Origin: Madurella fahalii
Taxonomy: Eukaryota; Ascomycota; Sordariomycetes; Sordariales
Length of the DNA stretch: 64,000 bases
Assembly (NCBI GenBank): GCA_029876055.1
Contig: CM056875.1
Coordinates: 6,039,001 to 6,103,000 of the forward strand
Direction: 5' to 3'
In this document: piece after piece, positions 54,204 to 64,000 of the stretch
How the letters are laid out: every line of letters starts with the position of its first letter
How positions within the stretch are numbered: position 1 is the stretch's first letter
Position numbers and translations under genes: made by a program
Notes under the pieces: generated by a model
The model's database searches: none
Seen by the model: only the letters and a program-made list of their open reading frames with translations
Told to the model about the DNA's origin: nothing

Positions 54204-55335
54204 ATGGCGGCGATTCTCGACAAGCTGCCGGTCCCAACCGTCGACCGGCCGTTCGGCATTGCACTATGGCCCATCTTCAACACGGCCTTCGAGTACGTTG
54301 TCGGCTATCCGGCCGATGATTTCAGATTCCAGCCCGGCGCGACGCCCATGTCAACACTGAAGGAAACGAGCATCTTCATCGTCATCTACTACGCCATTAT
54401 CTTTGGCGGTAGGGAATTGATGCGCAACCGCGAGCCCTTCAAGCTGCGCAAGCTGTTCCTGATCCACAACTTCTACCTCACCGCCATCAGCGCCATCCTG
54501 CTCGCCCTCTTCATCGAGCAGATCTTCCCGACGGTGGTCCGCCATGGCATCTTCTATGCCATCTGCAATGCCGAGGGCGGCTGGACCCAGCCCATGGTGG
54601 TTCTGTACTACGTGGGTGCCCTCGCTACCGCTCTGTCCCGGGCCGCATTGTGCTGACGCTCCTTTAGTTGAACTACCTGACAAAGTACCTCGAGCTGCTC
54701 GACACGTGCTTCCTCTTCCTCAAGAAGAAGCCCCTGACGTTCCTGCACTGCTACCACCACGGCGCCACGGCTCTCCTCTGCTACACCCAGCTCATTGGCT
54801 CAACGGCTGTGTCATGGGTCGTCATCACGCTGAACCTGACTGTCCACGTCGTCATGTACTGGTACTACTTCCAGAGCGCCCGCGGCGTTCGCATCTGGTG
54901 GAAGGAGTGGATCACCCGCCTCCAGATCATCCAGTTCATCATTGATCTCGGTAAGTGCCCTAGCGTGTCGCATACCACGCCATTGTGCACAGGCGCTAAT
55001 CCCGGTGTGTAGGTTTCGTGTATTTCGCGTCGTACACCTACTTCACGTCGACCTACTGGCCTTGGATGCCCAACGCCGGGAAGTGTGCTGGCGAGGAATT
55101 TGCTGCTTTCTCGGGGATCGGCATCCTCAGCTCGTACCTCTTCCTCTTCATCTCGTTCTACTTCGCCACGTATAAGAAGGATGGCAAGCGGCCGAGCGGA
55201 CGCAAGGCCGTGCGGAGAATGAGTCAGGCCCCGTTGCCGGATCCGAACCACATCATCCACGGCAAGGCGAACGGCGATGTCAAGGCATCTGGCATCAAGA
55301 CCAACGGCACCGCCACCCGCTCTAGGAGGGCCTAA
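54204..55335 (+). CDS. very-long-chain fatty acid elongase (ELO family)
   Basis: ELO enzymes perform the first condensation step of fatty acid elongation in the ER. Exons: 54204-54611, 54668-54950 and 55013-55335, 337 residues. Donors GTGGGT and GTAAGT; the junctions restore VVLYYLNYLTKYLELLDTCF and IIDLGFVYFASY. The catalytic histidine box HCYHH is at residues 163-167, following KKKPLTFL. NLTVHVVMYWYY is the second family block. Seven hydrophobic helices are visible. The C-terminus is Lys/Arg-rich, possibly an ER retention tail. It resembles fungal Elo2/Elo3 enzymes of the sphingolipid chain pathway, but I cannot tell which. Confidence 0.94.
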
Positions 55336-56426
55336 GGGCGGGCGGAATCGGGCAAGACACGGTACGAGATACAGGGTCTTTCCGAGTAAATACTTTTAAA
55401 GCGGTAGTTCCATTCTAATTCAGCGTTAGACCACCCATAGCCGTCCACGCCGACTATTCCTCCCCATTCCGCTATGTACCTTGGAGACAAGTTTTCCTTG
55501 ACACTGTATCAGACGGCATCTTGGTTTTTACGGAGTTGGACGGCGGGAGAATCATTTGGAACAGGGCTCGGAGCTTCTCATGACGACATACAAACGGTCC
55601 AGGCGAAAGAGGAAGGCGCCAAACCAAGCACCTCTAATGTGTAACGGTGTGATTGTATCATGATGGCGGCGGAAGCGTGTGTATGATGGACGGGCTGTCA
55701 GGTTTGGGCATCACGGATGGCATCAACCGGTTCCCCAGAGAAGATGGACAGGCCAATTCGGCCGAGCGGAATGCATAAGAGGCCCGGTGGAGTCTTGCAG
55801 CGTTCTGGCTTCTTTTCTTTGTGTGTATATGTTTTGTACTACTTGGCTTGCTTGAACCGCTACAGCAGGGCGCAAGCTATAAGCATTTTAATGTAATTCG
55901 GGGCAAAGGGTCGAGTCAAAGCGGGAATGGTGATAGACGGTAGAGACGAGGCTCCGCATAGAGAGGGGCGACGGCGATCGGTCTAGGGGTATGAAGATAG
56001 TAATATATGATAGCGATTTAGCAGGAGTTCGAGGGTAACGTGTGACAAGTGAGAATCCCACAATTTCAGAGGGAACGACGGCAGCACCGAGGACGCGGGT
56101 CATCCGAATAAAGTTTGTGGCCCTACGCCGCCTGTCAAAAATGAGTCGTCTTGGTAAGGCTTGTGACCGATTTCTCGTCTTTGGAGCGTCACACTGACAC
56201 AAGCGGTAGGATTGGCATTACCGCAAGTACGAGTCACATACACTGCCGCCATACCGTTGGAGCCCTGAGTAGAGCCGTACAACGTGGGCTTCGCGGCTGG
56301 GTAAGGGGGGGCTGAATAGGTAAGTGATGATTAGGAAGGACGATGAGGAGACTGGAATCGAAACCTGTCTTGCCTGCAACGGCATCGAGGTGCCGGGAAA
56401 GCTAGTTCACCGGTCTTTCCCCCGGC
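55336..56426. other. intergenic region after the elongase
   Basis: 1.1 kb with the elongase 3' UTR. No gene is seen. Confidence 0.55.
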
Positions 56427-58097
56427 GTGGCAGGCCGGCTAGGCGCGATACCCAACACCCTTCCCACCCCCTGGACTAACAGCACCATATGCTCCGATGC
56501 AGACCCGGTGAATGCCGCCAAGAATTCGCAAATCTACCGGAAGTATCTGAGATACGGGCGGAGGATGATCGAACAAAACGGGGGAGGCCAAGATCAGGCA
56601 GCAGACAGGCCTGAATTGCTGGGTAAAGAAGGGGCAGCTGCAATGAAGGACCCCGAGGAAGGAGATCCACTGAAGCCGGAAGTGAAGAAGGCGGCAGACC
56701 CGGAGCTAGATGCAAATCCGCCAAACCTTTCGCTAATCATTGAGGATTGTCAAGCCTCCTCGATACGTGTTCCGGATCGTTGTGACTATCGGTGCCGTGC
56801 TCCAAACGGGTGTGCTGGTGCTGGTACCTTTGGATTCGGCCGGCTTTGGTAGCCAACGAGATCCCCTCGCGCCAGCCACGGATGAGGACCCTACCTTAGA
56901 GCGTACTTCTACCCAATACTCTCCCCTGTTCATCATTGGCACCATACCACTGTAGTTGCCTCGATGGCTTCATCTGTGAACTGTCGAGAACTCGATCTTG
57001 CGGTTTCCAAGAAGGGGCCTGATCGTCGAATGGTTAGCGACGAGTTGTCCGCCATCGGAGATTCTTTTGTGGGACAACAGGCGATGTGGTGCTATGTCTG
57101 CTTCCAGGCCTTCCAAGAAAACCCCGAGTACATCCAACCCAGGGAGACGTCGCCGAGATTGCATTTTAGAGTGTTTGAACACTGACAGGCTGGAAGCCGA
57201 TGGAGTTTTTCATTCGATGGGCCATCATTTCCTTCGAAGGAAATGACTTGAAGCGAATCATCCTTGCGAGTTTCACTGACGTACTCTGAAGGACCAGCTT
57301 GACTTCAGTATAGAGGGCATTCGGTGGCTCGCATCCAAGGCTCCGAGTTCATTCTTCGACGGAGACGGGTTATCACAGGCTACCAGGCTGTGGTGCAACG
57401 GGTGAAGTAGAACCGACTCCCTACGTATACCCCCAATGAGTTCCTAGCAGCCACTAGGGTGATGTACCCTTCTTTGAGCGTAGATGTGAAGGATCACAAC
57501 AGTTGGACAGCATTCTCAATTACAGCACGCAGCGGCGACTCAGCTAGTGTCAAGTACCTCTTGAGCCTCGAAAACGAGGCTGATCCTTACACACAAGACA
57601 ACACCCAGACAACACTGTTGTTCTGAGCTTTGGGAGAATACCCCATGTATTATATAATCGAGGATTTCAATGACCCGTATTCAGATGCAGCGGCCAGCAC
57701 GGTGCTGATGGACGCATGCAGGAAGAGAGTGAAGGATTACGATGCGGTCGTTCGGGGGCTTCTCGACTAGAGACGACTTGGGAACCCTTCGTAGTCCTGG
57801 GTTTCTGATAACTAAGGAAGAACGCCCATCAGCTGGGCGGCGCTCGAGGCCCTGCTTGAACAATCCCGACAAACCAAAACGTACAGTACAGTACTGGGTG
57901 GGCCAGACACCGCAACTGCTGGCTTGCCAACACTGCTCTAGGAACGTAAAAAGCGCCCCTGAAACAAAATGAGGTCACGGGTTAGCAGGCAGGGCAATCT
58001 TGAACGCACACCCCTTTCGTATGCAGCTAAGAGGGGTATCGAGAAGGCCGTTGCAGCGCTCCTCGAACGCTGTTCTCAAGAGGACCTAAATCCTTAA
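56427..58097 (+). pseudogene. decayed ankyrin-repeat gene with a predicted membrane segment
   Basis: Collinear protein fragments appear on the + strand but are broken. The first stretch (56427-56740) reads to NPPNLSLI, then the frame shifts to PPRYVFRIVVTIGAVLQTGVL, a membrane-helix block I associate with fungal ankyrin/NACHT-type proteins. Further on, ankyrin-like pieces occur in one frame: STVLMDACRKRVKDYDAVVR (57696-57755), GRTPISWAALEALLEQS (57816-57866) and RTPLSYAAKRGIEKAVAALL (58005-58064), separated by stop codons (TAG near 57768, TAA near 57813, others later). GQTPQLLACQ lies in a second frame near 57905. No intact frame connects them, and the 5' end is unclear. Confidence 0.6.
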
Positions 58098-60866
58098 GAC
58101 CATCATAGCTGGATGCCAATTTGCTATGCAAATCAAGGGAGGGTCACTCTGATGTGATTGAGTAGCTAGTTTGAGACGAGCGAGTCTGAGTTCCGCCTCG
58201 GGGTATCGGATACTGGACGGGCGGAATCTAGTCAGCCTTGCTTCCTCGGAGACACTGAATTTTTTTAGCAGCGCTTGGAATCCGGAGAACCTATGATGAA
58301 GATGATAGGTTTCGGTATTGGGGAAAAGTTGGGGACGCATCAGGCCCAACGCCGTGACCGAGGAGGACAGCGAGGAACCTCACGACAAGTCCGGAGAGGT
58401 TAGTCATCCCGGTGCTTCGGTGGATACCGGACCCGGAGAAAAAAACCGGTGATACCGACCGTGAAGCCGGAGATGTGGAGGGGTCCGAACATAAGCCTGA
58501 TGCTGAAAGGGAGGCAGATGAGGAAGTGTGAAGGACAAGATGAAGTAAGCCTTTTGGCGCGAGTCGGCCGTCGCATGAGCCTGGCTGGGCGATTCGTGCG
58601 GGAACGGCTTAGAAGGATGTCCCAGCCGCCTTGCCCACTCCATCGGGAATGCAGTGTCATTGACGAATCTGCCTTGCAATGGGCAGTAGTTGACACTTGC
58701 TACGGCGGCAGGTCTTAACCAGGATGACAAACGGTGATGATACCACCGTTAACTCGGTTGACTGCTATCGTCACTCTCAGGCCTCCCTTGTCCTGAAACC
58801 ATGACTACCCTCCTCGGTCCTCGCTCCCGCACGTGGATGCCCGTCTGTTTCAATCCCTCCCGTCTACACCCTGAACCCTTGAGACTTGGAGAATCCAACT
58901 ACCCATCACCATAACTGCAGAAGTCGGAGAGACCCATGTTAAAGGCAAAACCGCAATTGGCATAAATCGACGCGCAAGCAAGACGACGAGGATGCGCCGT
59001 TGTGGCGGGATGGTGGACGGCATTTCTGCGTAACCGTGGCATCTTTATGCGTCTTCTAGCTGCTTTGTCATCCTGTCCTCTAGATTCAGCCGAATCGGCA
59101 TCGGGCTGAAAGGCAACCATCAGCCGGCGCTTTGAGGTAACGGGAGACGAGTAAGCGCCGCCGGAACGTTTGATTCGGGCCCGGGGCGTTGTTCACGCCA
59201 CTTACAAGCGAGCCTGGTGTAAGCTGTTGACAGCTTGCTCCTTTGGTGAAGGGGGAGTAACGTTACGGAGCAAGAGGCAAGAGAAAGGAGACGTTTTGTA
59301 CAGACCGCAGCATAACTTGATCGGATCTTCCAAAAAGACCAAGCCAATCCGCTCTCATCATCAACCAACGTCAAAAATGCTCCTTTCCCAGGACTCAGGG
59401 GCTCAACTCAAGCTCTCAGTCCACATTGGCCAACCAACCGGAGTTGCCAGAGTCCCAAAGAAATGGGAGGGATCGTGGTGGGATGTCTGACAAGGCGGGG
59501 TAACCTGCCTATTCCCCCTGACCATCGCGCGCCCCAGTTCCAGACCACTCAGCCATTCTCATTGGTCGTACTCACCTTCCTGATGTAGGCGTCTTCACCG
59601 TGTCCCTCTCGGTAGACAAATGGCCTGGCCATCGCACCGCATCGTACTGTACCGTACCTGCATCGCCAGAGCAGGGTACACCGGATACACGGTACCTGCA
59701 TGCTGCAGAAGAAGGCAAGCGAGACGCCATCCCAAACTTCTAATTCTTGATTTTTTTAATTATTTTTTTACTGGAATGGATGAATGAATGAATCAATCAA
59801 TCCCTTCGCAGCGAGCCTGCAAGGGGGGTATTGCAGGGACGAGCCGGCCAGATAGGAGTCGATCGGCGCATCTCACATTCCGAACGGGATCCCCGGTCAA
59901 AAGGCACGTGGGTAGGTAAAGCGTAGCGATGCATACACAACCATGTAAGAGAACTGCAACCGGGTCTCCCAAGATCCGCAGTCACACACAGACACACAGA
60001 CAGACAAACAGAATACTTGGCCCGCCAGCCGGACAGGCCGACCCGTTACCAAGGGCGAAGACGGCCGGGCAAGCCCCGTCTCGCTTCAACACAACGTTGA
60101 AACATTCCATCCCCATGCCTGTCGAGGGTTGGCGGCCCGAGAAGATAGGGCGGATGGATTCAAGTCTTCGCCGCCCCCCCCCCCCCGAGGAAACGGAGAC
60201 AAGGTCAAGTGTATCTGTTTGCTATCACGACAGGTTCTGTACGGCTTGCATACAAATCTCGGTTATCACCGAGCCGCCGGCCAAGCTACCGTACGAAGCT
60301 GTGTACAACCGCCATCTCGTCAGAGCGGTGCTCGAGGGTGCATAACCAGAAACGGACACGAAACAGGGCGGCCTCGCTCTGCTTAAACCCGAAAAGAGCA
60401 GATTTCAACCTGTGTCTTCTCTTTATGGATGGCAAATAATGCTCAAGTGTTTCAACATTCTTATTGTAGAAGATGTGCTTGCTTGCTTGCTTGCTCGCTT
60501 GCATGCTTTGCTTGATTGTAACGTGGAAAATAACGGAACAAAAAAAACTCGAGTCAGTCTGTGGTATCATTCGTCGCAACATGAGAAAATCCAAAACGAC
60601 AATGTAGATCCCGCCCCAAGAGATCAGCAACCCAATAGCCCCCCCTTTTCCATTTGTCCGTGGTGATGACAACGATGACAACGATGATGACGATGATAAT
60701 CGATGCCGGTTATATATCCCAGAAGAAAAAAAAAAAAAGGGAAGAAATAGATAGGCCATCCCAGTGCTAGAAACGCCGTGTAATCCCACCCCAATTTGCC
60801 CGGTTGCCCCAGTTGAACGCCGTGAATCCGAACCTTTGATGTGCCCGGCCGCGTGATGTTCCCTCG
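58098..60866. other. 2.8 kb without a recognisable gene
   Basis: A 58260-58720 stretch holds short charged open segments on the + strand that might be the far end of the decayed ankyrin gene, but I cannot support it. From 59500 to 60860 only low-complexity tracts and presumed 3' UTR of the gene at 60867 are seen. Confidence 0.5.
60174..60738. repeat. cluster of simple-sequence tracts
   Basis: In 560 bp there are a C13 run (60174-60186), TTGC tetranucleotides (60477-60503), GAT/GAC trinucleotides (60663-60706) and an A13 run (60726-60738). They lie in the presumed 3' flank of the minus-strand gene. Confidence 0.7.
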
Positions 60867-62108
60867 CTATGGCCTCACCGTCAACTTCATGCTCCTCCTC
60901 CTCGCCGACAGCCCACTCAAGATCCCCCTCTTTTGCGTCGGTTGACCGGGCGACGTGGGTGAGATGACGTCGCTCTCCGGTAGGGGCGGACCCATCATGA
61001 CTGCGTTCTTCTTGACCGCCCTGAGGATGTCGTTATACGTAACTGGTGTTTGTGGTGTCTGTGGTTGTGGTTGTGGTTGTAGTTGCTGCTGCTGCTGCTG
61101 CTGCTGCTGCTCCCCGCCCCCCTCGGTTGGGTGCTCGACAAGTACCACCGTGGCAGGCGACTGCATCGAATTTCGATTCGATTTCGTCGACTCGGACGTG
61201 AGTGAGGTATCTACCCTCGGGACAGTCTGAGGGGAGGCGGTGTTTATGGTGGGTCTGCTCCGCTTCCGGACCAGACTGAGTGTCCTCGTTACGCCCTTGA
61301 GCAGCATCGTGGGCGTTCGTGGCGTCTTCTCGCCCTCGAGGCTGTCGAGAGCCTTTGGGATGTCGAGAGAATATGAGCTGCCGTTGGCATAGGGGTCGAT
61401 GCTGAGAAAGGGTGGCTTCTTCTTGACCAAGATCTCGGATAGGAGCGTGCTCTTTCTGTTGGGCGATCTGTCATTGTTCGGTCGTTGTTGCGATTGCGAT
61501 TGCGAATATGTGCTACTCGCTGGCGTGGTGGGCCGGTCTTCGGTCGTAGAGGATACTGTCGTTGACGGCCCGGCCGACGCGGTCGAGTCGGTGCTTGATC
61601 GTGTCCTAGTCGTGTTCGTGGAAATGCTGGATACTGGCCGCTTCCTGGACCCCGACAGGTTCACAATCGACGGCTTTCCCGAGAATACTACCGATACCAC
61701 CCTCGCCATGTCCTCATGGCTGCTCTGTCTTGTCGGCGACATGTGGTCGTCGACGCTCGAGTCGTAGTCGTAGTCGGAAAAGTCGTCGGCGTCGGACGAG
61801 GCGTCCTCCTCAGACGAGAGGTAAACATCGTGCGGAGTGGTCGCCTGGCCCAGCTCGGCCGCCTCGACGGCGCCACCCAGCTTGAGCCCGTGGTTGTCGA
61901 GGAACCTGGAGGCTCTTAGAGCGCTCTTCTTAGGCAGTTCTGGTGCGTGGTTGTCCATGTCGTAGAACTTGTCAAAGATGGGCTCGTCGAAGGCTGCGGG
62001 TTGCGATGAGAGAGCCATGTTGGGTCCGCCCTTGAGCGTCCGCGCATCTGTCATATCAATGGGGTGGCCTGCCTCCCTAGCGGGAAGGGGTTGGTCTGCG
62101 AGAGACAT
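60867..62108 (-). CDS. unrecognised Ser/Thr/Pro-rich protein
   Basis: 413 residues in a single exon, first ATG MSLADQPLPAREAG. I do not recognise the family. An ordered-looking N-terminal segment (about 40-75: FDEPIFDKFYDMDNHAPELPKK and ALRASRFLDNHGLKL) is followed by an acidic patch, a Ser/Thr-rich stretch, RSPNRKSTLLSEILVKKKPPFLSIDPYANGS (split here for length: the block spans residues 215-245), a basic KGVTRTLSLVRKRSR patch, a Gln9 run with Gln-Pro repeats (about 330-350) and TPVTYNDILRAVKKNAVMMGPPLPESD near the end. Retained motifs among disordered text suggest a real, conserved fungal protein. No localisation signal is evident. Confidence 0.7.
   Translation of the reverse strand: MSLADQPLPAREAGHPIDMTDARTLKGGPNMALSSQPAAFDEPIFDKFYDMDNHAPELPKKSALRASRFLDNHGLKLGGAVEAAELGQATTPHDVYLSSEEDASSDADDFSDYDYDSSVDDHMSPTRQSSHEDMARVVSVVFSGKPSIVNLSGSRKRPVSSISTNTTRTRSSTDSTASAGPSTTVSSTTEDRPTTPASSTYSQSQSQQRPNNDRSPNRKSTLLSEILVKKKPPFLSIDPYANGSSYSLDIPKALDSLEGEKTPRTPTMLLKGVTRTLSLVRKRSRPTINTASPQTVPRVDTSLTSESTKSNRNSMQSPATVVLVEHPTEGGGEQQQQQQQQQLQPQPQPQTPQTPVTYNDILRAVKKNAVMMGPPLPESDVISPTSPGQPTQKRGILSGLSARRRSMKLTVRP
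61085..61111 (-). repeat. CAG trinucleotide repeat encoding Gln9
   Basis: Nine consecutive CAG codons on the minus strand inside the Ser-rich protein, followed by alternating Gln-Pro codons. Length variation between strains is likely. Confidence 0.75.
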
Positions 62109-64000
62109 GGCCTCGCGGGAGAATGTTCAGTGCGGCAAGATATGGGGCTGGGAGGGGAGGGAGAGTGCGGTTGCTCGACGTCAATGTCTCGGTTTCCTGG
62201 ACTAGATGTTCGCAAATATTGCTGGGTGACGGCAGCTTTGTCAAGATATGCGGAGGGAGAAACCTGGCATGGGGAGGGTAGATCTCAAGAGAGATCCGGG
62301 ATGAGAGGATATTTTAATGCAAGCTACTGCCCAAGGGGCGGGCGCATACCCCCGGCTACATCGCTGCGTAAAGTGGTACGGGACTGGAGTGTGCCAAGCG
62401 AAGCCATAACGGTGGCAGGCCCCCCCGTCGACTTCAGTTGCTGTGAGCGGTGCATGTACCTCCGTACCCACCCATGGCTGCAGAAGCAGGTCCGTTACGT
62501 AGCGGACCTGGGTTGACGGATGAATGGCCTGCGCTCGCATGACAAGCCTTTGCATGCCACCCATGCCCCTGCTGCCGATGATCCTTGCCTGCGCCTCCAC
62601 AGCAAGGATCGCGGGGGAGAACTACGGGCTCGGGTGGGCCATTTCCCGTGGCTTCGAACCTGTCATCAACTCTCGTTATTATTTTCTTTTTTTTTTTCTT
62701 TTTCCTTCTCGACTCTCGGTCGAGAGGGTCTAGAGAAAAGTAAGCGGTGCTTCATCCATCAGCAACCCGCCCTACACGTAGTTGAGATGGAGGGGACTCC
62801 TCGTGGCCTGGCTGTCGTATGGGCTGCGCTCCAGTGCTGTCTGAGGGGTGAGCCCTGGTTGGCCGCTGTGGGCGTTTCAGGTAGAATCGGCTCTCAACTT
62901 CAACGTGGACGACGAACGGCTGGTAGGCACTGACTGGCAACCCCGCCAAGACCGTCTCCAGCACACACTAAACCTCCACTCCACCATTTCAAAATCCCAA
63001 GAATCGGCATCTGGACGGAAAGCCACTCCTGCCCCTGGGGGCTGTTATTCCTTTTTCCTGCGACGTTTGGGAGTCACCAGACATGCTGAGTTTCAGCAGG
63101 CGGCTAGTAAGCAATCCGAGTAGGTGTTTTTTTGTTTTCTGCCTCGCAGCCACCGTCTGCCAACGGGCTGCTTAGCGCAGGTTTGCTCGTTTGCACACTG
63201 TTGGGGTTTTCGTCATTAACCCGAGCCAGGGCCACCCGTCGCGGGGGCAGCCCAAGACCATCCCCAACCGCGTTCTTGATTGGCAGCGAACTCCAAGAGG
63301 GGGGAGGTCTTTGGGTGAGGATGATTGGCACAACTACCCGGATCCAACTCTGAGCGGCGGCAACGACGAACCGTGGCTGATTGGAGAATTGCTTGCAGCA
63401 GTCACGCTGTAGAAGATCCCGAGCACAACGGGAGGCGAAACAGGCTCGCCCTGAGGAAGCGCGCCAAATCTGGACGATCCTGCCTGCCCTCTCTGTAATT
63501 GCATAGATTAGGAGGGCTCCCGGTTGGGTCGACTTTTCGTCATGCCCAGGTCCGTCCATCAGAACCCGACCGACCCGATTCAACAAGCCTGGGCCGGCCA
63601 TTCCTGATTGTCCCGACAGTTCAGTACAGTGCGTGCGGGTCGAAGCCTAAAAGACCATTGTGCCTTCAACCTTGGGCCAAGGCCAGTTTGAAAGAGGCAG
63701 CCGCTGGTCCATTATAGCCCAGGGCTAGCCGTTTGCCCGCGCGCCTACCTGAAGCTCTGTCGAGTCCAGTTCCCTCGCGGCATGAATTCGCAGATTGCAG
63801 GCGTACCCGGCGCGGGCTTCTGTGTTCCGCCCCGGCCGCGAATATGGAAAAGTAGCGACTCTTCAGTACCCATCTCCACCCCAAGCACAATTGCTTGCTG
63901 GCCGAGGTCGGCTCAAGCCCCCGGACCCATAAGGCAGTCTGCCTGCCGGCTGGTGTTTGTGGCTGCAAGGAATAATTTTTAGACCAGAGGTCATGACGGG
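62109..64000. other. upstream flank of the Ser-rich gene, no gene seen
   Basis: 1.9 kb to the window edge. Open frames of 60-165 codons overlap on both strands with no motifs, and no splice-consistent gene could be built. Confidence 0.5.

Noticed and set aside
1..64000. CRISPR array, prophage, integrative element or biosynthetic gene cluster
   Set aside because: No spaced repeats, transposase, integrase, polyketide or peptide synthetase domains were seen; the genes are ordinary eukaryotic housekeeping genes.
62109..64000. Open frames up to 165 codons at the right edge
   Set aside because: They overlap on both strands, lack motifs and cannot be joined by plausible splice sites.

Overview
This window looks like nuclear DNA of a filamentous ascomycete, most likely a sordariomycete related to Sordariales/Chaetomiaceae (inference from protein flavour; no alignment was run). 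The evidence is short introns of about 47-100 bp with GTANGT donors and CTAAC-like branch points, GC-rich coding sequence, a eukaryotic tRNA-Val with internal A and B boxes, and an ordinary fungal housekeeping gene set. I see no operons, CRISPR, plasmid, viral or intact transposon genes. I reconstructed exon joins by hand from reading frame, splice sites and family similarity.

Layout. 1-7.2 kb: 3' part of the TRAPPII subunit Trs120 (+), then a fused para-aminobenzoate synthase (+). 7.7-10.9 kb: Vps55 (-) and proteasome alpha subunit Pre5 (+) share a promoter; a LOG-family phosphoribohydrolase (-) follows. 12.3-19.8 kb: a CLPTM1-type membrane protein (+), a zinc-finger-like unknown (+), the R-SNARE Sec22 (-) and an Asx-homology (ASXH) protein (+) whose 3' flank holds what looks like its decayed C-terminus. 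20.8-25.7 kb: Elongator subunit Elp5 (+) with an apparent one-base frameshift, the tri-snRNP 27K protein (+), a KNOP1/SMAP-type lysine-rich protein (+) and Ysy6/SERP1 (-), whose first coding exon is only ATG. 26.3-31.7 kb: a small probable mitochondrial membrane protein (+), Mid1 (-), Yop1 (-) and tRNA-Val(AAC). 32.6-39.6 kb: an RFX transcription factor (+), a monoglyceride-lipase-like hydrolase (+) and a cation-diffusion facilitator (+). 42.1-50.7 kb: glycogenin (+) and a large chromodomain/HDA-complex 2/3-domain protein (+). 51.5-55.3 kb: Cox6 (-) and a fatty acid elongase (+), divergent. 56.4-58.1 kb: a decayed ankyrin-repeat gene. 60.9-62.1 kb: an unrecognised Ser-rich protein (-). The rest is intergenic.

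The genes are mostly independent housekeeping genes, but five act in ER/Golgi/endosome membranes (Trs120, Vps55, Sec22, Ysy6, Yop1). I did not find a convincing new multigene system. The most useful leads are at gene ends: coding-like in-frame extensions beyond the stop codons of glycogenin and of the chromodomain protein, the elp5 frameshift, and the eroded ASXH and ankyrin genes. Short telomere-repeat motifs (TTAGGG x2) also sit upstream of three genes.
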